A DNA stretch of 57,599 bases from an uncultured Bacilli bacterium. GTDB taxonomy: Bacteria > Bacillota_I > Bacilli_A > ML615J-28 > CAG-698. Positions 10,850 through 20,320 of this stretch are shown piece by piece (the stretch's first letter is position 1; the number at the start of each line of letters is the position of its first letter). The notes below the pieces were generated by a model. That model did no database searches, was not told where the DNA came from, and was given only the letters and a program-made list of their open reading frames with translations. Position numbers and translations under genes: made by a program. Location of the stretch: contig CANQVC010000005.1 in the NCBI GenBank assembly GCA_947627195.1, positions 1 to 57,599 on the forward strand, read 5' to 3'.

Positions 10850-11517
10850 TAATACCAAAAGAACATCAAAAAGAATTTGCCATTTATGCTTCATTTTTAA
10901 TTGAGGAAAATAAAAAATATAATTTAACAGCTATTTCATCAATTGAAGAAATTAATTATAAACATTTTATTGATTCAATTATGATTCAAGAAGTAATCAA
11001 AATGGAAGATATAAAAAATATATGTGATGTTGGTAGTGGTGCAGGTTTTCCAGGAATTCCTTTAAAAATCATTTATCCTCATTTATCATTAACAATAATT
11101 GAACCAACACTTAAAAGATGTCAATTTTTAGAACAATTAGTTCATAAATTAAAATTAGATAATGTAACTATTATTAATGATCGAGCTGAAAACAAAAAAG
11201 ATTTAAGAGAATCTTTTGATGTCGTATGTGCAAGGGCAGTAGCATCTCTTCCTATTTTATTAGAATTATGTATTCCACTATTAAAAAAAGATGGATATTT
11301 TATTGCAATGAAAGGTTCTAATTATCAAGAAGAATGTGAACAAGCCCAAAATGCTTTAAAAACTTTAGATTGTGTTATTGATAATGTTTATTTATATGAT
11401 TTAGCTAGTGAAAATATATCTTATGGTATACATAGTCTTTTACGAATTAAAAAGAACCAAGTAACAAAAAATATTTATCCAAGAAATTACGCAGCTATAA
11501 AGAAAAAACCTCTTTAA
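10846..11517 (+). CDS. rsmG: 16S rRNA (guanine527-N7)-methyltransferase RsmG
   Basis: RsmG methylates G527 of 16S rRNA using S-adenosylmethionine. The 223-residue product shows the Rossmann SAM-binding motif 'DVGSGAGFPGIPL' (about residues 63-75), the family segment 'CARAVASLPILLEL' and the substrate-side 'MKGSNYQEE'. The start overlaps the mnmG stop by 4 nt (ATGA), so translation is probably coupled. Length and order after mnmG are standard for Firmicutes. Confidence 0.95.
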   Translation: MIIPKEHQKEFAIYASFLIEENKKYNLTAISSIEEINYKHFIDSIMIQEVIKMEDIKNICDVGSGAGFPGIPLKIIYPHLSLTIIEPTLKRCQFLEQLVHKLKLDNVTIINDRAENKKDLRESFDVVCARAVASLPILLELCIPLLKKDGYFIAMKGSNYQEECEQAQNALKTLDCVIDNVYLYDLASENISYGIHSLLRIKKNQVTKNIYPRNYAAIKKKPL

Positions 11518-11530
11518 GAAAGGAAAAATT

Positions 11531-12310
11531 ATGGGAAAGATTATTGCAATTGCTAATCAAAAAGGTGGGGTAGGTAAAACAACCACTACAATTAATTTGG
11601 GGGCTGCTTTATCCTCATTTAATCAAAAAGTTCTTGTTATTGATTTAGATCCGCAAGCTAATGCAACAATTGGTCTAGGTTTAAAAAGAGAAATGATTAA
11701 TTATACTTCCTATTTCGTTTTAACAACCAATCTTACTATTAAAGAAGCAATACAAAAACAATTGATGATGGATATCGTTCCTGCATCAATTGAATTAGAA
11801 AACATTGGGGAGAAATTATATGATACAAAAGAAAAAGAACAAATTCTTTCTCATAAATTAGAAGCTGTTAAAGAGGATTATGATTTTATATTATTAGATT
11901 GTCCGCCATCATCGGGGATATTAATTGATAATGCTTTATTTGCTAGTGATTCTGTTTTAATTCCCGTGGAATGTGAATATTTTGCATATGATGCTTTAAC
12001 ACAAATGGTAAATAAAATTTATCAAGTTCAAACAATCAAAAAAACATTAAAACAATCTTTAATTATTGAAGGTGTTTTATTAACTAAATTAGACAATAGA
12101 AATGTTTTTGGTTATCGAATCGTTGAAAAAGTAAAAGAATTATTTCCTGATAAAACATTTCAAACAATAATTAGTCGTTCCAGTCATTTACAAGAAGCAC
12201 CAATGCATGGTAAAAGTGTATTAGAATTTGCTTATAATTCACGAGGAAGTAAACAATATCGTGATTTAGCAAAAGAATTACTTGATAATAATCGAAAGGA
12301 GAAAGAATAA
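11531..12310 (+). CDS. parA: ParA/Soj family chromosome-partitioning ATPase
   Basis: The 259-residue protein is a deviant-Walker ATPase of the ParA/MinD superfamily. It has 'NQKGGVGKTTTTINLG' at the N-terminus, 'VIDLDPQANATIGLG' as switch I and 'LLDCPPSSGILIDNALFASD' as Walker B. In chromosomal systems Soj interacts with ParB bound near the origin and with DnaA. RBS AAAGGAAA lies 13 nt after rsmG. No parB/spo0J follows; the next gene is an MscS channel whose ATG overlaps the parA stop by one base (TAATG). ParB may be encoded elsewhere. Confidence 0.92.
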   Translation: MGKIIAIANQKGGVGKTTTTINLGAALSSFNQKVLVIDLDPQANATIGLGLKREMINYTSYFVLTTNLTIKEAIQKQLMMDIVPASIELENIGEKLYDTKEKEQILSHKLEAVKEDYDFILLDCPPSSGILIDNALFASDSVLIPVECEYFAYDALTQMVNKIYQVQTIKKTLKQSLIIEGVLLTKLDNRNVFGYRIVEKVKELFPDKTFQTIISRSSHLQEAPMHGKSVLEFAYNSRGSKQYRDLAKELLDNNRKEKE

Positions 12311-13155
12311 TGCATTTCCCTTTATTAACAATTTCCGAAAATATTAAAATATGGTTCAATAATCATACAAGACAATTAATTATATCAGGTATTATATTTT
12401 TAATATCTTTAATAATTATTTTGTTTGTTCATTTCTTTTCATTTCGTTTTCATAAAAAAGTTAGTAAAAAAGCTTATTCATTAGCTAATTTCTTAAGAGG
12501 AATAATTGAAACAGCAATTATTATTATTACTATATTTATTATATTAGCAGTTTGGAAATTTAATGTTGTTGTTGCATTAATTGCCATGGGCTTAATTTTA
12601 TTTGTCTTTGGTATTGGAGCTAAAAATGTCATTGGTGATGTTATTGCTGGTATAACTATTGTGTTTGGTAATTATTATGATGTTGATGAAATAATTTCGA
12701 TTCAAGGATTTAAAGGTAAAGTAATTGATATTGGTATAAGAAGTACCAAAATAATGAATTGGCAAGGAGAAGTTAGAATATTTATGAATGGTTCTATTTT
12801 AGAAGTAAGTAATTATTCAAGAAACTTTTCTGTTGCTAGTGTTTTAGTAGAAATATCAAGAAAAGAAGATATTAATCATGTAACTTCTTTATTAGATGAA
12901 GAACTTCCATCAATAAAAGAATTATTCCCGCAAATTATTGAAGGACCAAATGTTGTTGGTATTGAAGAAATGGGTAGTGAAAAAATAATTTTACGAATTA
13001 ATGCAAAGACAAATCCTGAAGAACATTATGTTGTTGAAAGAGGAATAATGAAAGCAATTAAAGAAATATTTGAAAAAAATAATATTCAATTACCTAATAC
13101 AAATATAATTATTAAGAAAAACAATGATGAGAAAGAAGATATAAAACATGAATAA
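12310..13155 (+). CDS. Small-conductance mechanosensitive channel (MscS family)
   Basis: MscS channels open under membrane tension and release solutes on osmotic downshock. This 281-residue protein has an N-terminal transmembrane segment (about 22-45), two more hydrophobic segments (about 60-105), and the pore-lining helix and beta domain signature 'GAKNVIGDVIAGITIVFGNYYDVDEIISIQGFKG' in divided form, with 'G-x-V-x-D-I-G-I-R-S-T' after it. The position after soj parallels the origin-proximal MscS homolog YyaE/YyaF neighbourhood of Bacillus. It overlaps parA by 1 nt and the DUF951 gene by 8 nt, so it is co-translated. Confidence 0.9.
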   Translation: MHFPLLTISENIKIWFNNHTRQLIISGIIFLISLIIILFVHFFSFRFHKKVSKKAYSLANFLRGIIETAIIIITIFIILAVWKFNVVVALIAMGLILFVFGIGAKNVIGDVIAGITIVFGNYYDVDEIISIQGFKGKVIDIGIRSTKIMNWQGEVRIFMNGSILEVSNYSRNFSVASVLVEISRKEDINHVTSLLDEELPSIKELFPQIIEGPNVVGIEEMGSEKIILRINAKTNPEEHYVVERGIMKAIKEIFEKNNIQLPNTNIIIKKNNDEKEDIKHE

Positions 13156-13339
13156 TGCTAATATATATCAATTAGGGGATATTCTTCAATTTAAAAAAGT
13201 TCATCCATGTGGTTCATTTCAATGGAAAGTAATTAAAGTAGGTGTTGATTATAAATTGGAATGTTGTGGATGTGGTAGACAAATAATCATTCCAAGAGTA
13301 GAGTTACAAAGAAAAGTAAAAAAGAAAATAGAACAATAA
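13148..13339 (+). CDS. DUF951 family small protein
   Basis: A 63-residue protein with the DUF951 pattern: 'YQLGDILQFKKVHPCGSFQWKV', then 'KLECCGCGRQIIIPR' with a Cys-Cys-x-Cys group that could bind metal. The family is common in Firmicutes next to mscS or ychF near the origin, and its function is unknown. Translation starts inside the mscS gene (8-nt overlap). It is the last gene of the operon. Confidence 0.9.
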   Translation: MNNANIYQLGDILQFKKVHPCGSFQWKVIKVGVDYKLECCGCGRQIIIPRVELQRKVKKKIEQ

Positions 13340-13369
13340 AGGCTGTATAATTAAATACATGCCTTTTTT
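13338..13369 (+). terminator. Terminator of the mnmG operon
   Basis: AAAGGC(T)GTAT pairs with ATAC(AT)GCCTTT around an A/T loop, then T-run to 13369. It starts within the stop codon of the DUF951 gene. Confidence 0.8.
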
Positions 13370-13382
13370 AAATATAAAAAAA

Positions 13383-13489
13383 TGCAAAATGTTGCAAAAA
13401 TTTTTAGTAGAATATATTGTAGTTCTTTAAAAAGATTTTAAAATAATGTATACTATAAAAAATTGCAAAATGTTGCAAAAATTTTTAGT
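13383..13489 (+). repeat. Pair of 26-bp direct repeats with double TTGCAA boxes before the DUF4143-type ATPase gene
   Basis: The same 26 nt occur at 13383-13408 and 13464-13489. Each contains TGCAAAATGTTGCAA followed by AAATTTTTAGT. TTGCAA is itself a palindrome and is doubled with a 4-bp gap in the second copy. The second copy ends at the GGAGG of the gene. A TATACT (-10 like) at about 13450 lies between them, so one copy is upstream of and one within the transcript leader. Confidence 0.7.
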
Positions 13490-13499
13490 GGAGGATAAA

Positions 13500-14750
13500 A
13501 TGGAAATTAAAAGAGATTTATATTTAAAAAAAATAATTGATAGAAAACATAATGGAATGATAAAAGTTATCACAGGTATCCATGGTTGTGGTAAATCATA
13601 TTTATTATTCAATTTATTTTATAATCATTTAATTGAATCTGGTGTTAAAGATGATCATATAATAAAAATAGCTCTTGATGATAGACAAAACAAAATCTAT
13701 CGTGACCCTGATTATTTATGTGATTATGTTCATGAATATATTAAAGATAACGATATGTATTATATTCTTTTAGATGAAGTGCAATTTGTTGATGAATTTG
13801 AAGATGTTTTAAATAGTTTTTTACATATAGCAAATGCTGATACATATGTAACTGGTAGTAATGCTAAGTTTTTATCTAAAGATATTATTACCGAATTTAG
13901 AGGAAGAGGAGATCAAATTCATGTTTATCCTCTTTCATTTTCAGAATTTTATAATACTCTTGGTGGCGATAAGTTTAATTCTTTTTCGCAATATATTACG
14001 TATGGAGGATTGCCTCAAATCATTAACATGAATACTCATGAGCAAAAAAAATTATATCTAGAAAATTTATTTGAAGAAACATATATTAAAGATATTGTAA
14101 ATAGGAATAAAATTAAAAATGATTCCGATTTAAAAGAATTATTAAATGTTTTATCATCATCAATTGGAGGATTAACAAAACCCAATAAACTTTCTAAAAC
14201 TTTTGACAGTGTTAAACAAAGTAAAATATCACCAATAACAATTGAAAAATATCTAAATTTTCTTATCGATAGTTTTTTAATTAACCGTGCGACAAGATAT
14301 GATATAAAAAGAAAAAAATATATTGCTACACCACATAAATATTATTTCACAGATTTAGGGTTACGAAATGCCATAATTAATTTTAGACAAAATGAAATAA
14401 CACAATTAATGGAAAATGTAATTTATAATGAACTTGTAATTCGTGGCTTTAGTGTTGATGTAGGTGTTGTCAACTTTAATGAAAGAAACAAAAATAATAA
14501 TGTTATAAAAAAACAGTTTGAAGTCGATTTTGTTTGTAATAAATTTGATCAACGAATTTATATTCAATCAGCATATACATTAACTGATGAAAGTAAACTT
14601 ATGCAAGAACAAAGTTCATTAAATAAAATCAATGATGGCTTTAAAAAAATTATTCTAACATATGATCCAGTAATACCTCATTTTAATGAACGAGGCTTTT
14701 ATATTTTAAATATTATTGATTTTTTATTAGACTCAAATTTTGTAAAGTAA
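13500..14750 (+). CDS. AAA-type ATPase with C-terminal DUF4143-like domain
   Basis: The start is set at ATG 13500, with GGAGG at 13490-13494, rather than an in-frame ATG 54 nt upstream that lacks a good ribosome site. The 416-residue protein has an AAA_14 ATPase domain: Walker A 'GIHGCGKSYLLFNL' and Walker B 'YILLDEVQFVDEFE', then 'DTYVTGSNAKFLSKDI' and 'YPLSFSEF'. A DUF4143 domain with a nuclease-like fold follows ('HKYYFTDLGLRNAIINF...ENVIYNELVIRG'). The usual Walker A is 'RRCGKS'; here it is 'HGCGKS'. The family is abundant in gut bacteria, but its role is not established. Repeats in front suggest its own regulation. Confidence 0.88.
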   Translation: MEIKRDLYLKKIIDRKHNGMIKVITGIHGCGKSYLLFNLFYNHLIESGVKDDHIIKIALDDRQNKIYRDPDYLCDYVHEYIKDNDMYYILLDEVQFVDEFEDVLNSFLHIANADTYVTGSNAKFLSKDIITEFRGRGDQIHVYPLSFSEFYNTLGGDKFNSFSQYITYGGLPQIINMNTHEQKKLYLENLFEETYIKDIVNRNKIKNDSDLKELLNVLSSSIGGLTKPNKLSKTFDSVKQSKISPITIEKYLNFLIDSFLINRATRYDIKRKKYIATPHKYYFTDLGLRNAIINFRQNEITQLMENVIYNELVIRGFSVDVGVVNFNERNKNNNVIKKQFEVDFVCNKFDQRIYIQSAYTLTDESKLMQEQSSLNKINDGFKKIILTYDPVIPHFNERGFYILNIIDFLLDSNFVK

Positions 14751-14813
14751 TATAAATATTAATTATCACATATATTTTTAAAAATATTAAATGTCAATAA
14801 ATTTGAAAGCCTA

Positions 14814-14842
14814 TTGAAAAACAAAATAAATTTTGGTAAAAT
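14814..14842 (+). promoter_or_regulatory. Promoter of the ABC exporter pair
   Basis: TTGAAA (14814-14819), 17 bp, TAAAAT (14837-14842); the start codon is 31 nt further on. Confidence 0.65.
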
Positions 14843-14872
14843 ATTATTAAGTTTAATCAAAAGGAACATTTT

Positions 14873-16639
14873 ATGAAGAACAGTTTTAAATCGTGTAAAA
14901 TATTAATTCAATATTATCCATTATATTTAGTTGAACAAATAGTTAAAACATTAATATCTATTTTAACTCCACTTATTCCTATTTATGTAAGTGGGCAAAT
15001 AGTAGAAAGATTTTTAAATAAAGATAATTTGTCATCAATTATTATGATGACTTTTATTGCATTCACAATATTTTTAATATGTGAATTTATATTATATTTG
15101 TTTACTTTTTATGAAGGATATGTTCAAAGAAAATTTTGTGCCAAATTATCAACCGTCTTCTATAAAAAACTTTCTTCAATAGATTATGACTTTCATGAAA
15201 ATCCTACATTTTTAAATGAATATACTCGTTCTTTAGAAGAAGGAGTTAATCATATTTATTCTACCGCAAATTATACATTTTCTTTAATCATTAATATTTG
15301 TCAAAGTTTTAGTATTTTTGCAATTTTATTTACAATGCATTATTTAACTGTCATATATGCTATTCTCTTAGGAATAATTTATTTTTTAATTCGGATTAGA
15401 ATGGGAAAAATAAATCATAAAAACCAAACATTAAGTCGACCATATCGTCGTCATACTTGGTATAGTAATCGTGCTTTTACTTTAAAAGATGATATTGCTG
15501 ATTTAAAAACATCTAATATTGAAGAAATATTATTAGAAAATAATAATATAGCCCATGATAAAATGATTCAAATAATTGATAAATATCGTTTAAGAGTAGC
15601 AATATTAAATTTTATTGGTGAAGTCTTAATGATGTTAATATATCCTGGTATTTTAGCAATTTTAACATATCTTACAATTGAAGGAGTAGGTTTGCCTGAA
15701 TTTACGATATTAGCTACTGCTGCTACAACATTGTCTGATTTAATCAATCGTATATCTTCAAGCTTTGGGCAAATGCAAGATGTTCTTGTGGAATGTAAAG
15801 TTCCTTTTGATTTAATGAAGATGAAAGGTAAAATTGAAGGAGTAATTCTTAATAATGTTCCAGGTGAATTTAAATCATTAAAAGTTGAACATATGACTTT
15901 TTCGTATGATGGTAAAAATAATTGTTTAGAAGATATCAATTTAAATATTAATAAAGGTGAAAAGATTGCCATAGTTGGTTCTAATGGCGCAGGTAAAACT
16001 ACTCTAGTAAAATTATTACTTCGTTTATATGATTCATCTCAAGGTGCTATTTATATTAATAATCAAGATTATAAAGAAACAACAGCTAAAGATATTCGTT
16101 TACATGTCGGAGCAGTATTTCAAAATATCGAAACATATGCTATGACAATCGCTGAAAATATTTTACTTAGAACTCCACAAAATGAAGAAGATATTAAATT
16201 AGTATATGATGCTTTAAAATTTTCTGGGTTATATGATAATGTCATTGCCTTACCTAATGGTATTAATACTCAAGTAACAAGAGAATTTGATAAAAATGGT
16301 ATGATTTTCTCAGGAGGACAAAATCAAAAATTAGCAATTGCTAGAGGATATGCACAACATTATGAGTTGTTTATTTTAGATGAACCATCATCAGCATTAG
16401 ATCCGCTTGCGGAAGCAAAAGTATACCAAAATATGTTAGAACTGGGGAAAGACAGAACAATTGTTTTTATATCACATCGTTTAACAACAACAGTAAATGC
16501 TGATAAAATATATTTATTTGAACAAGGAAAAATTATTGAAGAAGGTAATCATCAAGAAATGATGGATAAAAATGGTATATATAAAAAAATGTTTTTATCG
16601 CAATCTAGTAAGTATTTAGGTGAAAAATATGGAAACTAA
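14873..16639 (+). CDS. ABC exporter half-transporter, subunit A
   Basis: The 588-residue protein has about six transmembrane segments (about 20-330) followed by a nucleotide-binding domain. Walker A is 'GSNGAGKTT', the signature is 'FSGGQNQKLAIARG' and Walker B is 'LFILDEPSSALDP', with the H-loop in 'FISHRLTTT'. The signature deviates from LSGGQ, as in many heterodimeric exporters. RBS AAAGGAA precedes the ATG. It overlaps the next exporter gene, so the two probably form one heterodimer. Peptides and antimicrobials are exported by relatives, but the substrate cannot be read here. Confidence 0.9.
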   Translation: MKNSFKSCKILIQYYPLYLVEQIVKTLISILTPLIPIYVSGQIVERFLNKDNLSSIIMMTFIAFTIFLICEFILYLFTFYEGYVQRKFCAKLSTVFYKKLSSIDYDFHENPTFLNEYTRSLEEGVNHIYSTANYTFSLIINICQSFSIFAILFTMHYLTVIYAILLGIIYFLIRIRMGKINHKNQTLSRPYRRHTWYSNRAFTLKDDIADLKTSNIEEILLENNNIAHDKMIQIIDKYRLRVAILNFIGEVLMMLIYPGILAILTYLTIEGVGLPEFTILATAATTLSDLINRISSSFGQMQDVLVECKVPFDLMKMKGKIEGVILNNVPGEFKSLKVEHMTFSYDGKNNCLEDINLNINKGEKIAIVGSNGAGKTTLVKLLLRLYDSSQGAIYINNQDYKETTAKDIRLHVGAVFQNIETYAMTIAENILLRTPQNEEDIKLVYDALKFSGLYDNVIALPNGINTQVTREFDKNGMIFSGGQNQKLAIARGYAQHYELFILDEPSSALDPLAEAKVYQNMLELGKDRTIVFISHRLTTTVNADKIYLFEQGKIIEEGNHQEMMDKNGIYKKMFLSQSSKYLGEKYGN

Positions 16640-18422
16640 AAGATCTTTAATTAAAAAGAATTGGATTGCTTTTTGTTATACATTTCGTTTTTGCCCAACA
16701 TTGTTAATTTATGCAATTTTATATATGGTTGCTAGTGTTGTTCGTTCAATTGCAAGTATTCATATTATATCAGAAACATTAGATTTAATATCCCAAGGTG
16801 CTGATGTTAAAATATTATTTCGATCATTATTAATATATTGTATTATAATGTTTGTTTGTTTATTATTTATTACTTTATATAATGGATATGTTGTTCCTAG
16901 ATATCGAGCAATATATGAAAAGAAAATGCAATATTTCTTATTTTCTAAAGTAAAAAATATTGATATGTCAGCTTATGATGATCCAACATTTTATGATCGT
17001 TTTTCACGAGCTTTGAATGAAAGTATTTGGACTGGATTTAGAATTTATAATATCTTCTTAAATTTCATTATCAATGTCGTTAGTGTATTAGCAATTGGTA
17101 CATATATTATTGTATTAGATCCATGGTTAATTTTGTTAATTGTTTTATCTTCTATTATTAATACATTTATGATTGCTCGTAATAATAAATTATGGCATCA
17201 ACTCTTTTTAACAACAGAAGAAGAAAGAAGATATCAAAGATATGTAAATCGTACCTTTTATCAACAAAAATATGCTGGAGAAATTAAAACTACACCTATT
17301 AGTTCATTATTAATTAATAAATATGATGATGCTGTTGATTGCTTAGAAAAGAAATATAATCATATGTATAAAAAATTAGTTTTACCTCAAAGTATATATC
17401 TATTTTCAAGAAACATAATTAGTCAAGCAGGGAGTTATATATATTTAGGATATCAATTAGTTAAAGAAAAGATTTTAGTTAATTCCTTTGGCGGAATGGT
17501 TGCCGCAACAATTCGTTTTCAAAATCACTTTGCTTTATTAGTTGATTATTTTACAGGTATGTTGCAACAAGCTCGTTATGTTGATGATTTTATTTGGGTA
17601 ATTGATTATCAACCTGAAGTTGAAAAAAATGTTGGTGAAGATGTAAATGAATTTAATGAATTAGTTTTAAATGATATTGTTTTTTCTTATCCGGAAAGTA
17701 AAGTAAATAATTTAAATCATTTGTCAATGACAATTCATAAAGGTGAAAAAATTGCTATAGTTGGTCATAATGGTAGTGGTAAAACAACATTAATGAAATT
17801 ATTATTACGTTTTTATAAATTACAAAGTGGCGATATTTTGATGAATGATATGTCTTATAATAATTATAATGAACGTAGTATTCGTAAACAATTTTCAATT
17901 GTTTTCCAAAACTTTCAAATTTATGCTTTAACAATCGCAGAAAATGTTTTAATGAGAAGAGTTTTATCTAAAGAAGATGAAGATAGAGTATTAGATGCTT
18001 TAGATAAAGTTGGTTTAAAAGAAAAAATATTATCATTTCCTCAAGGTATTTATACTCAAGTTACAAGAGAATTTGATATGAATGGGGCTTCTTTTAGTGG
18101 TGGTGAAAGACAAAGATTAGCTATAGCTAGAGTATTTGCAAGTAATGCGTCTATCTATATATTAGATGAACCAACTGCATCATTAGATCCACTTGCGGAA
18201 GAAAGAATTAATAAGCTTGTTATGTCTAGTAGTAATGATAAAACAATTATTATTATTGCTCATCGTTTATCAACAGTTGTTGATGCTGATAAAATATATT
18301 TAATGAAAGAAGGGCAAATTACTGAAGAAGGCACACATCAAGAATTAATGAAGCAAAATAGAGATTACGCAGAAATGTTTTTAACACAAAAAAGATTATA
18401 TGAAAAACAAGAAGATCTATAA
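16629..18422 (+). CDS. ABC exporter half-transporter, subunit B
   Basis: The start is taken at ATG 16629 because AGGTGA at 16618-16623 is well spaced; a GTG at 16620 is in the same frame. The gene overlaps subunit A by 11 nt. The product (597 residues) has six membrane segments and an ATPase domain with Walker A 'GHNGSGKTT', signature 'FSGGERQRLAIARV' and Walker B 'IYILDEPTASLDP'. Both subunits share the unusual 'TQVTREFD-x-NG' stretch just before the signature, which supports their being a matched pair. A strong terminator closes the operon. Confidence 0.9.
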   Translation: METKRSLIKKNWIAFCYTFRFCPTLLIYAILYMVASVVRSIASIHIISETLDLISQGADVKILFRSLLIYCIIMFVCLLFITLYNGYVVPRYRAIYEKKMQYFLFSKVKNIDMSAYDDPTFYDRFSRALNESIWTGFRIYNIFLNFIINVVSVLAIGTYIIVLDPWLILLIVLSSIINTFMIARNNKLWHQLFLTTEEERRYQRYVNRTFYQQKYAGEIKTTPISSLLINKYDDAVDCLEKKYNHMYKKLVLPQSIYLFSRNIISQAGSYIYLGYQLVKEKILVNSFGGMVAATIRFQNHFALLVDYFTGMLQQARYVDDFIWVIDYQPEVEKNVGEDVNEFNELVLNDIVFSYPESKVNNLNHLSMTIHKGEKIAIVGHNGSGKTTLMKLLLRFYKLQSGDILMNDMSYNNYNERSIRKQFSIVFQNFQIYALTIAENVLMRRVLSKEDEDRVLDALDKVGLKEKILSFPQGIYTQVTREFDMNGASFSGGERQRLAIARVFASNASIYILDEPTASLDPLAEERINKLVMSSSNDKTIIIIAHRLSTVVDADKIYLMKEGQITEEGTHQELMKQNRDYAEMFLTQKRLYEKQEDL

Positions 18423-18466
18423 GCTCATATAGTATGAACAAATGTTCATATGTTATGAGCTTTTTT
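18421..18466 (+). terminator. Terminator of the ABC exporter pair
   Basis: AAGCTCATA (18421-18429) pairs with TATGAGCTT (18454-18462), with an inner TATGAAC/GTTCATA stem and a T-run. Confidence 0.92.
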
Positions 18467-18495
18467 AAATAATTGAAGTTGAAAAAATCTTTTTC

Positions 18496-18524
18496 TTGTT
18501 CTTTTTTTAATTGTTTAGTATAAT
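18496..18524 (+). promoter_or_regulatory. Promoter of the third ABC exporter operon
   Basis: TTGTTC (18496-18501), 17 bp, TATAAT (18519-18524). Confidence 0.55.
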
Positions 18525-18590
18525 ATATTATAGAAGATAAAAAATATAACACAATATAAAATATAATAGATTAAATGTAAGGAGAAGAAA

Positions 18591-20306
18591 ATGATTAAAA
18601 AATTTATTCAGTATTACAAACCACATAAAAAACTATTTTTTATTGATATGTTTTTTGCATTTATTGTTTCAGGGATTGATTTGGTTTTTCCGATGATAAC
18701 TAATTTAGCATTAAAACAATATACCGATAATATGAAAATGGTTCTTATTTTAGGATCTATTTTATTAGGATTATTTTCTCTTAAATTTTTATTAAATTAT
18801 TTTATTGGCTATTATGGACATGTCATGGGAATAAGATTAGAAAGTGATATGCGTAGTGATTTATATAAAAAATTAGAATATATGGATTATCCTTATTTTG
18901 ATGATAAGAAAACAGGAGAATTAATGACTAGTTTAACAACTCATTTACATGATGTATCAGAAATGAGTCATCATGCTCCTGAAGATTTATTTATATCATC
19001 TTTAATGTTTATTGGTAGTTTTATTATTTTAATGTTATTAAATTGGAAATTAACTCTTATTGCTTTTGTTTGCTTGTTAATATTAGTTTGGTATTCTATT
19101 ACAAGAAGATTATCAATGCGCAGAGGATTTAATCATGCTAGACAAGCTCAAGGAGAATTAAATGCAAAAGTTGAAAGTAGTTTAAGTGGTATTAGATTAA
19201 CTAAAGCTTTTCATAATGAAGAATTAGAAATGGAAAAGTTTGAAGTATACAATGAACAATTTAAAAAAGCTCGTTCTGAAACATTTAAAGCAATTGGTTT
19301 ATTTTCTTCTGGTAATGACTTCTTTCTTAATTTAACCAACCTTGCTGTATTAATTGCTGGATGTTATTTTTATGCTAAAAAAGAAATTGACTTAGTCGAT
19401 TTAACAACTTATTTCTTATATATTAATTTTCTAATTAAGCCACTTAATCGTTTAGTTAATTCTATTGAACAAATTGAACAAGGATTATCAGGTATTGAAA
19501 AGTTTTACCAAATTATGCAAGAAGAACCTCAAATTATTAATCAAGAAAATCCCATTCATAAAGATAATTTTTTAGGAGAAATTGAATTTAAAGATGTATG
19601 TTTTCAATATGAACAAAATGAAGGAACACATATATTAAATCATTTTAATTTATTTATTCCTAAAGGAAAGAAAATAGCTCTTGTTGGGGAAACTGGTGTA
19701 GGTAAATCAACAATTTCTAAATTAGTACCACGTTTCTATGATGTTACATCAGGGGGAATATATATTGATGGAATCAATATTAAAGAATATGCTTTAGAAG
19801 ATTTACGAAAAGCAATTGGTCATGTGGAACAAGATGTTTTTATATTTTATGGAACAATTAAAGAAAATATTTTATATGGTAATCCTAAGGCAAGTGATGA
19901 AGAAGTTTATTTAGCAGCAAAAAAAGCAAGAATTCATGATTTTATTATGACACAACCAGAAAAATATGATACAATAGTAGGTGAAAGAGGTATTAAATTA
20001 TCAGGCGGTCAAAAACAAAGAATTGCTATTGCCCGATTATTTTTAAAAAATCCAACTATTTTAATATTAGATGAAGCGACATCTTCTTTAGATAATATTA
20101 CAGAAACATATATCCAAGAATCTTTAGATGAGCTATCGATTAATAAAACAACAATTACTATTGCTCATCGTTTATCAACAGTAAAAAATGCTGATGAAAT
20201 TATTGTTCTTGGAAAAGAAGGAATTATTGAAAGAGGTACTCATAACGAATTATTACAAAGAAATGGATATTACGCAAAACTTTATTCGGCATCAATCACA
20301 ATATAG
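18591..20306 (+). CDS. ABC exporter, MsbA/LmrA-like half-transporter
   Basis: The 571-residue protein has the type I exporter layout: membrane domain (about 15-310) and ATPase domain with Walker A 'GETGVGKST', canonical signature '[14 protein letters not shown]', Walker B 'ILILDEATSSLD' and H-loop 'TIAHRLSTV'. The signature and catalytic Glu are intact, so it can work as a homodimer, unlike the preceding pair. RBS AAGGAGAA precedes the ATG. It is followed after 14 nt by a DUF697-like membrane protein, with which it is probably co-transcribed. Substrate unknown. Confidence 0.9.
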   Translation: MIKKFIQYYKPHKKLFFIDMFFAFIVSGIDLVFPMITNLALKQYTDNMKMVLILGSILLGLFSLKFLLNYFIGYYGHVMGIRLESDMRSDLYKKLEYMDYPYFDDKKTGELMTSLTTHLHDVSEMSHHAPEDLFISSLMFIGSFIILMLLNWKLTLIAFVCLLILVWYSITRRLSMRRGFNHARQAQGELNAKVESSLSGIRLTKAFHNEELEMEKFEVYNEQFKKARSETFKAIGLFSSGNDFFLNLTNLAVLIAGCYFYAKKEIDLVDLTTYFLYINFLIKPLNRLVNSIEQIEQGLSGIEKFYQIMQEEPQIINQENPIHKDNFLGEIEFKDVCFQYEQNEGTHILNHFNLFIPKGKKIALVGETGVGKSTISKLVPRFYDVTSGGIYIDGINIKEYALEDLRKAIGHVEQDVFIFYGTIKENILYGNPKASDEEVYLAAKKARIHDFIMTQPEKYDTIVGERGIKLSGGQKQRIAIARLFLKNPTILILDEATSSLDNITETYIQESLDELSINKTTITIAHRLSTVKNADEIIVLGKEGIIERGTHNELLQRNGYYAKLYSASITI

Positions 20307-20320
20307 AAAGGACTACAACA

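Noticed and set aside
8900-13370. oriC/DnaA boxes and parS sites
   Set aside because: The gene order suggests origin proximity, but I found no cluster of TTATNCACA boxes and no parS-like palindrome in the window.
13446-13499. Longer start for the DUF4143-type ATPase
   Set aside because: The upstream ATG lacks a ribosome site, and the extra residues come from the duplicated regulatory repeat.
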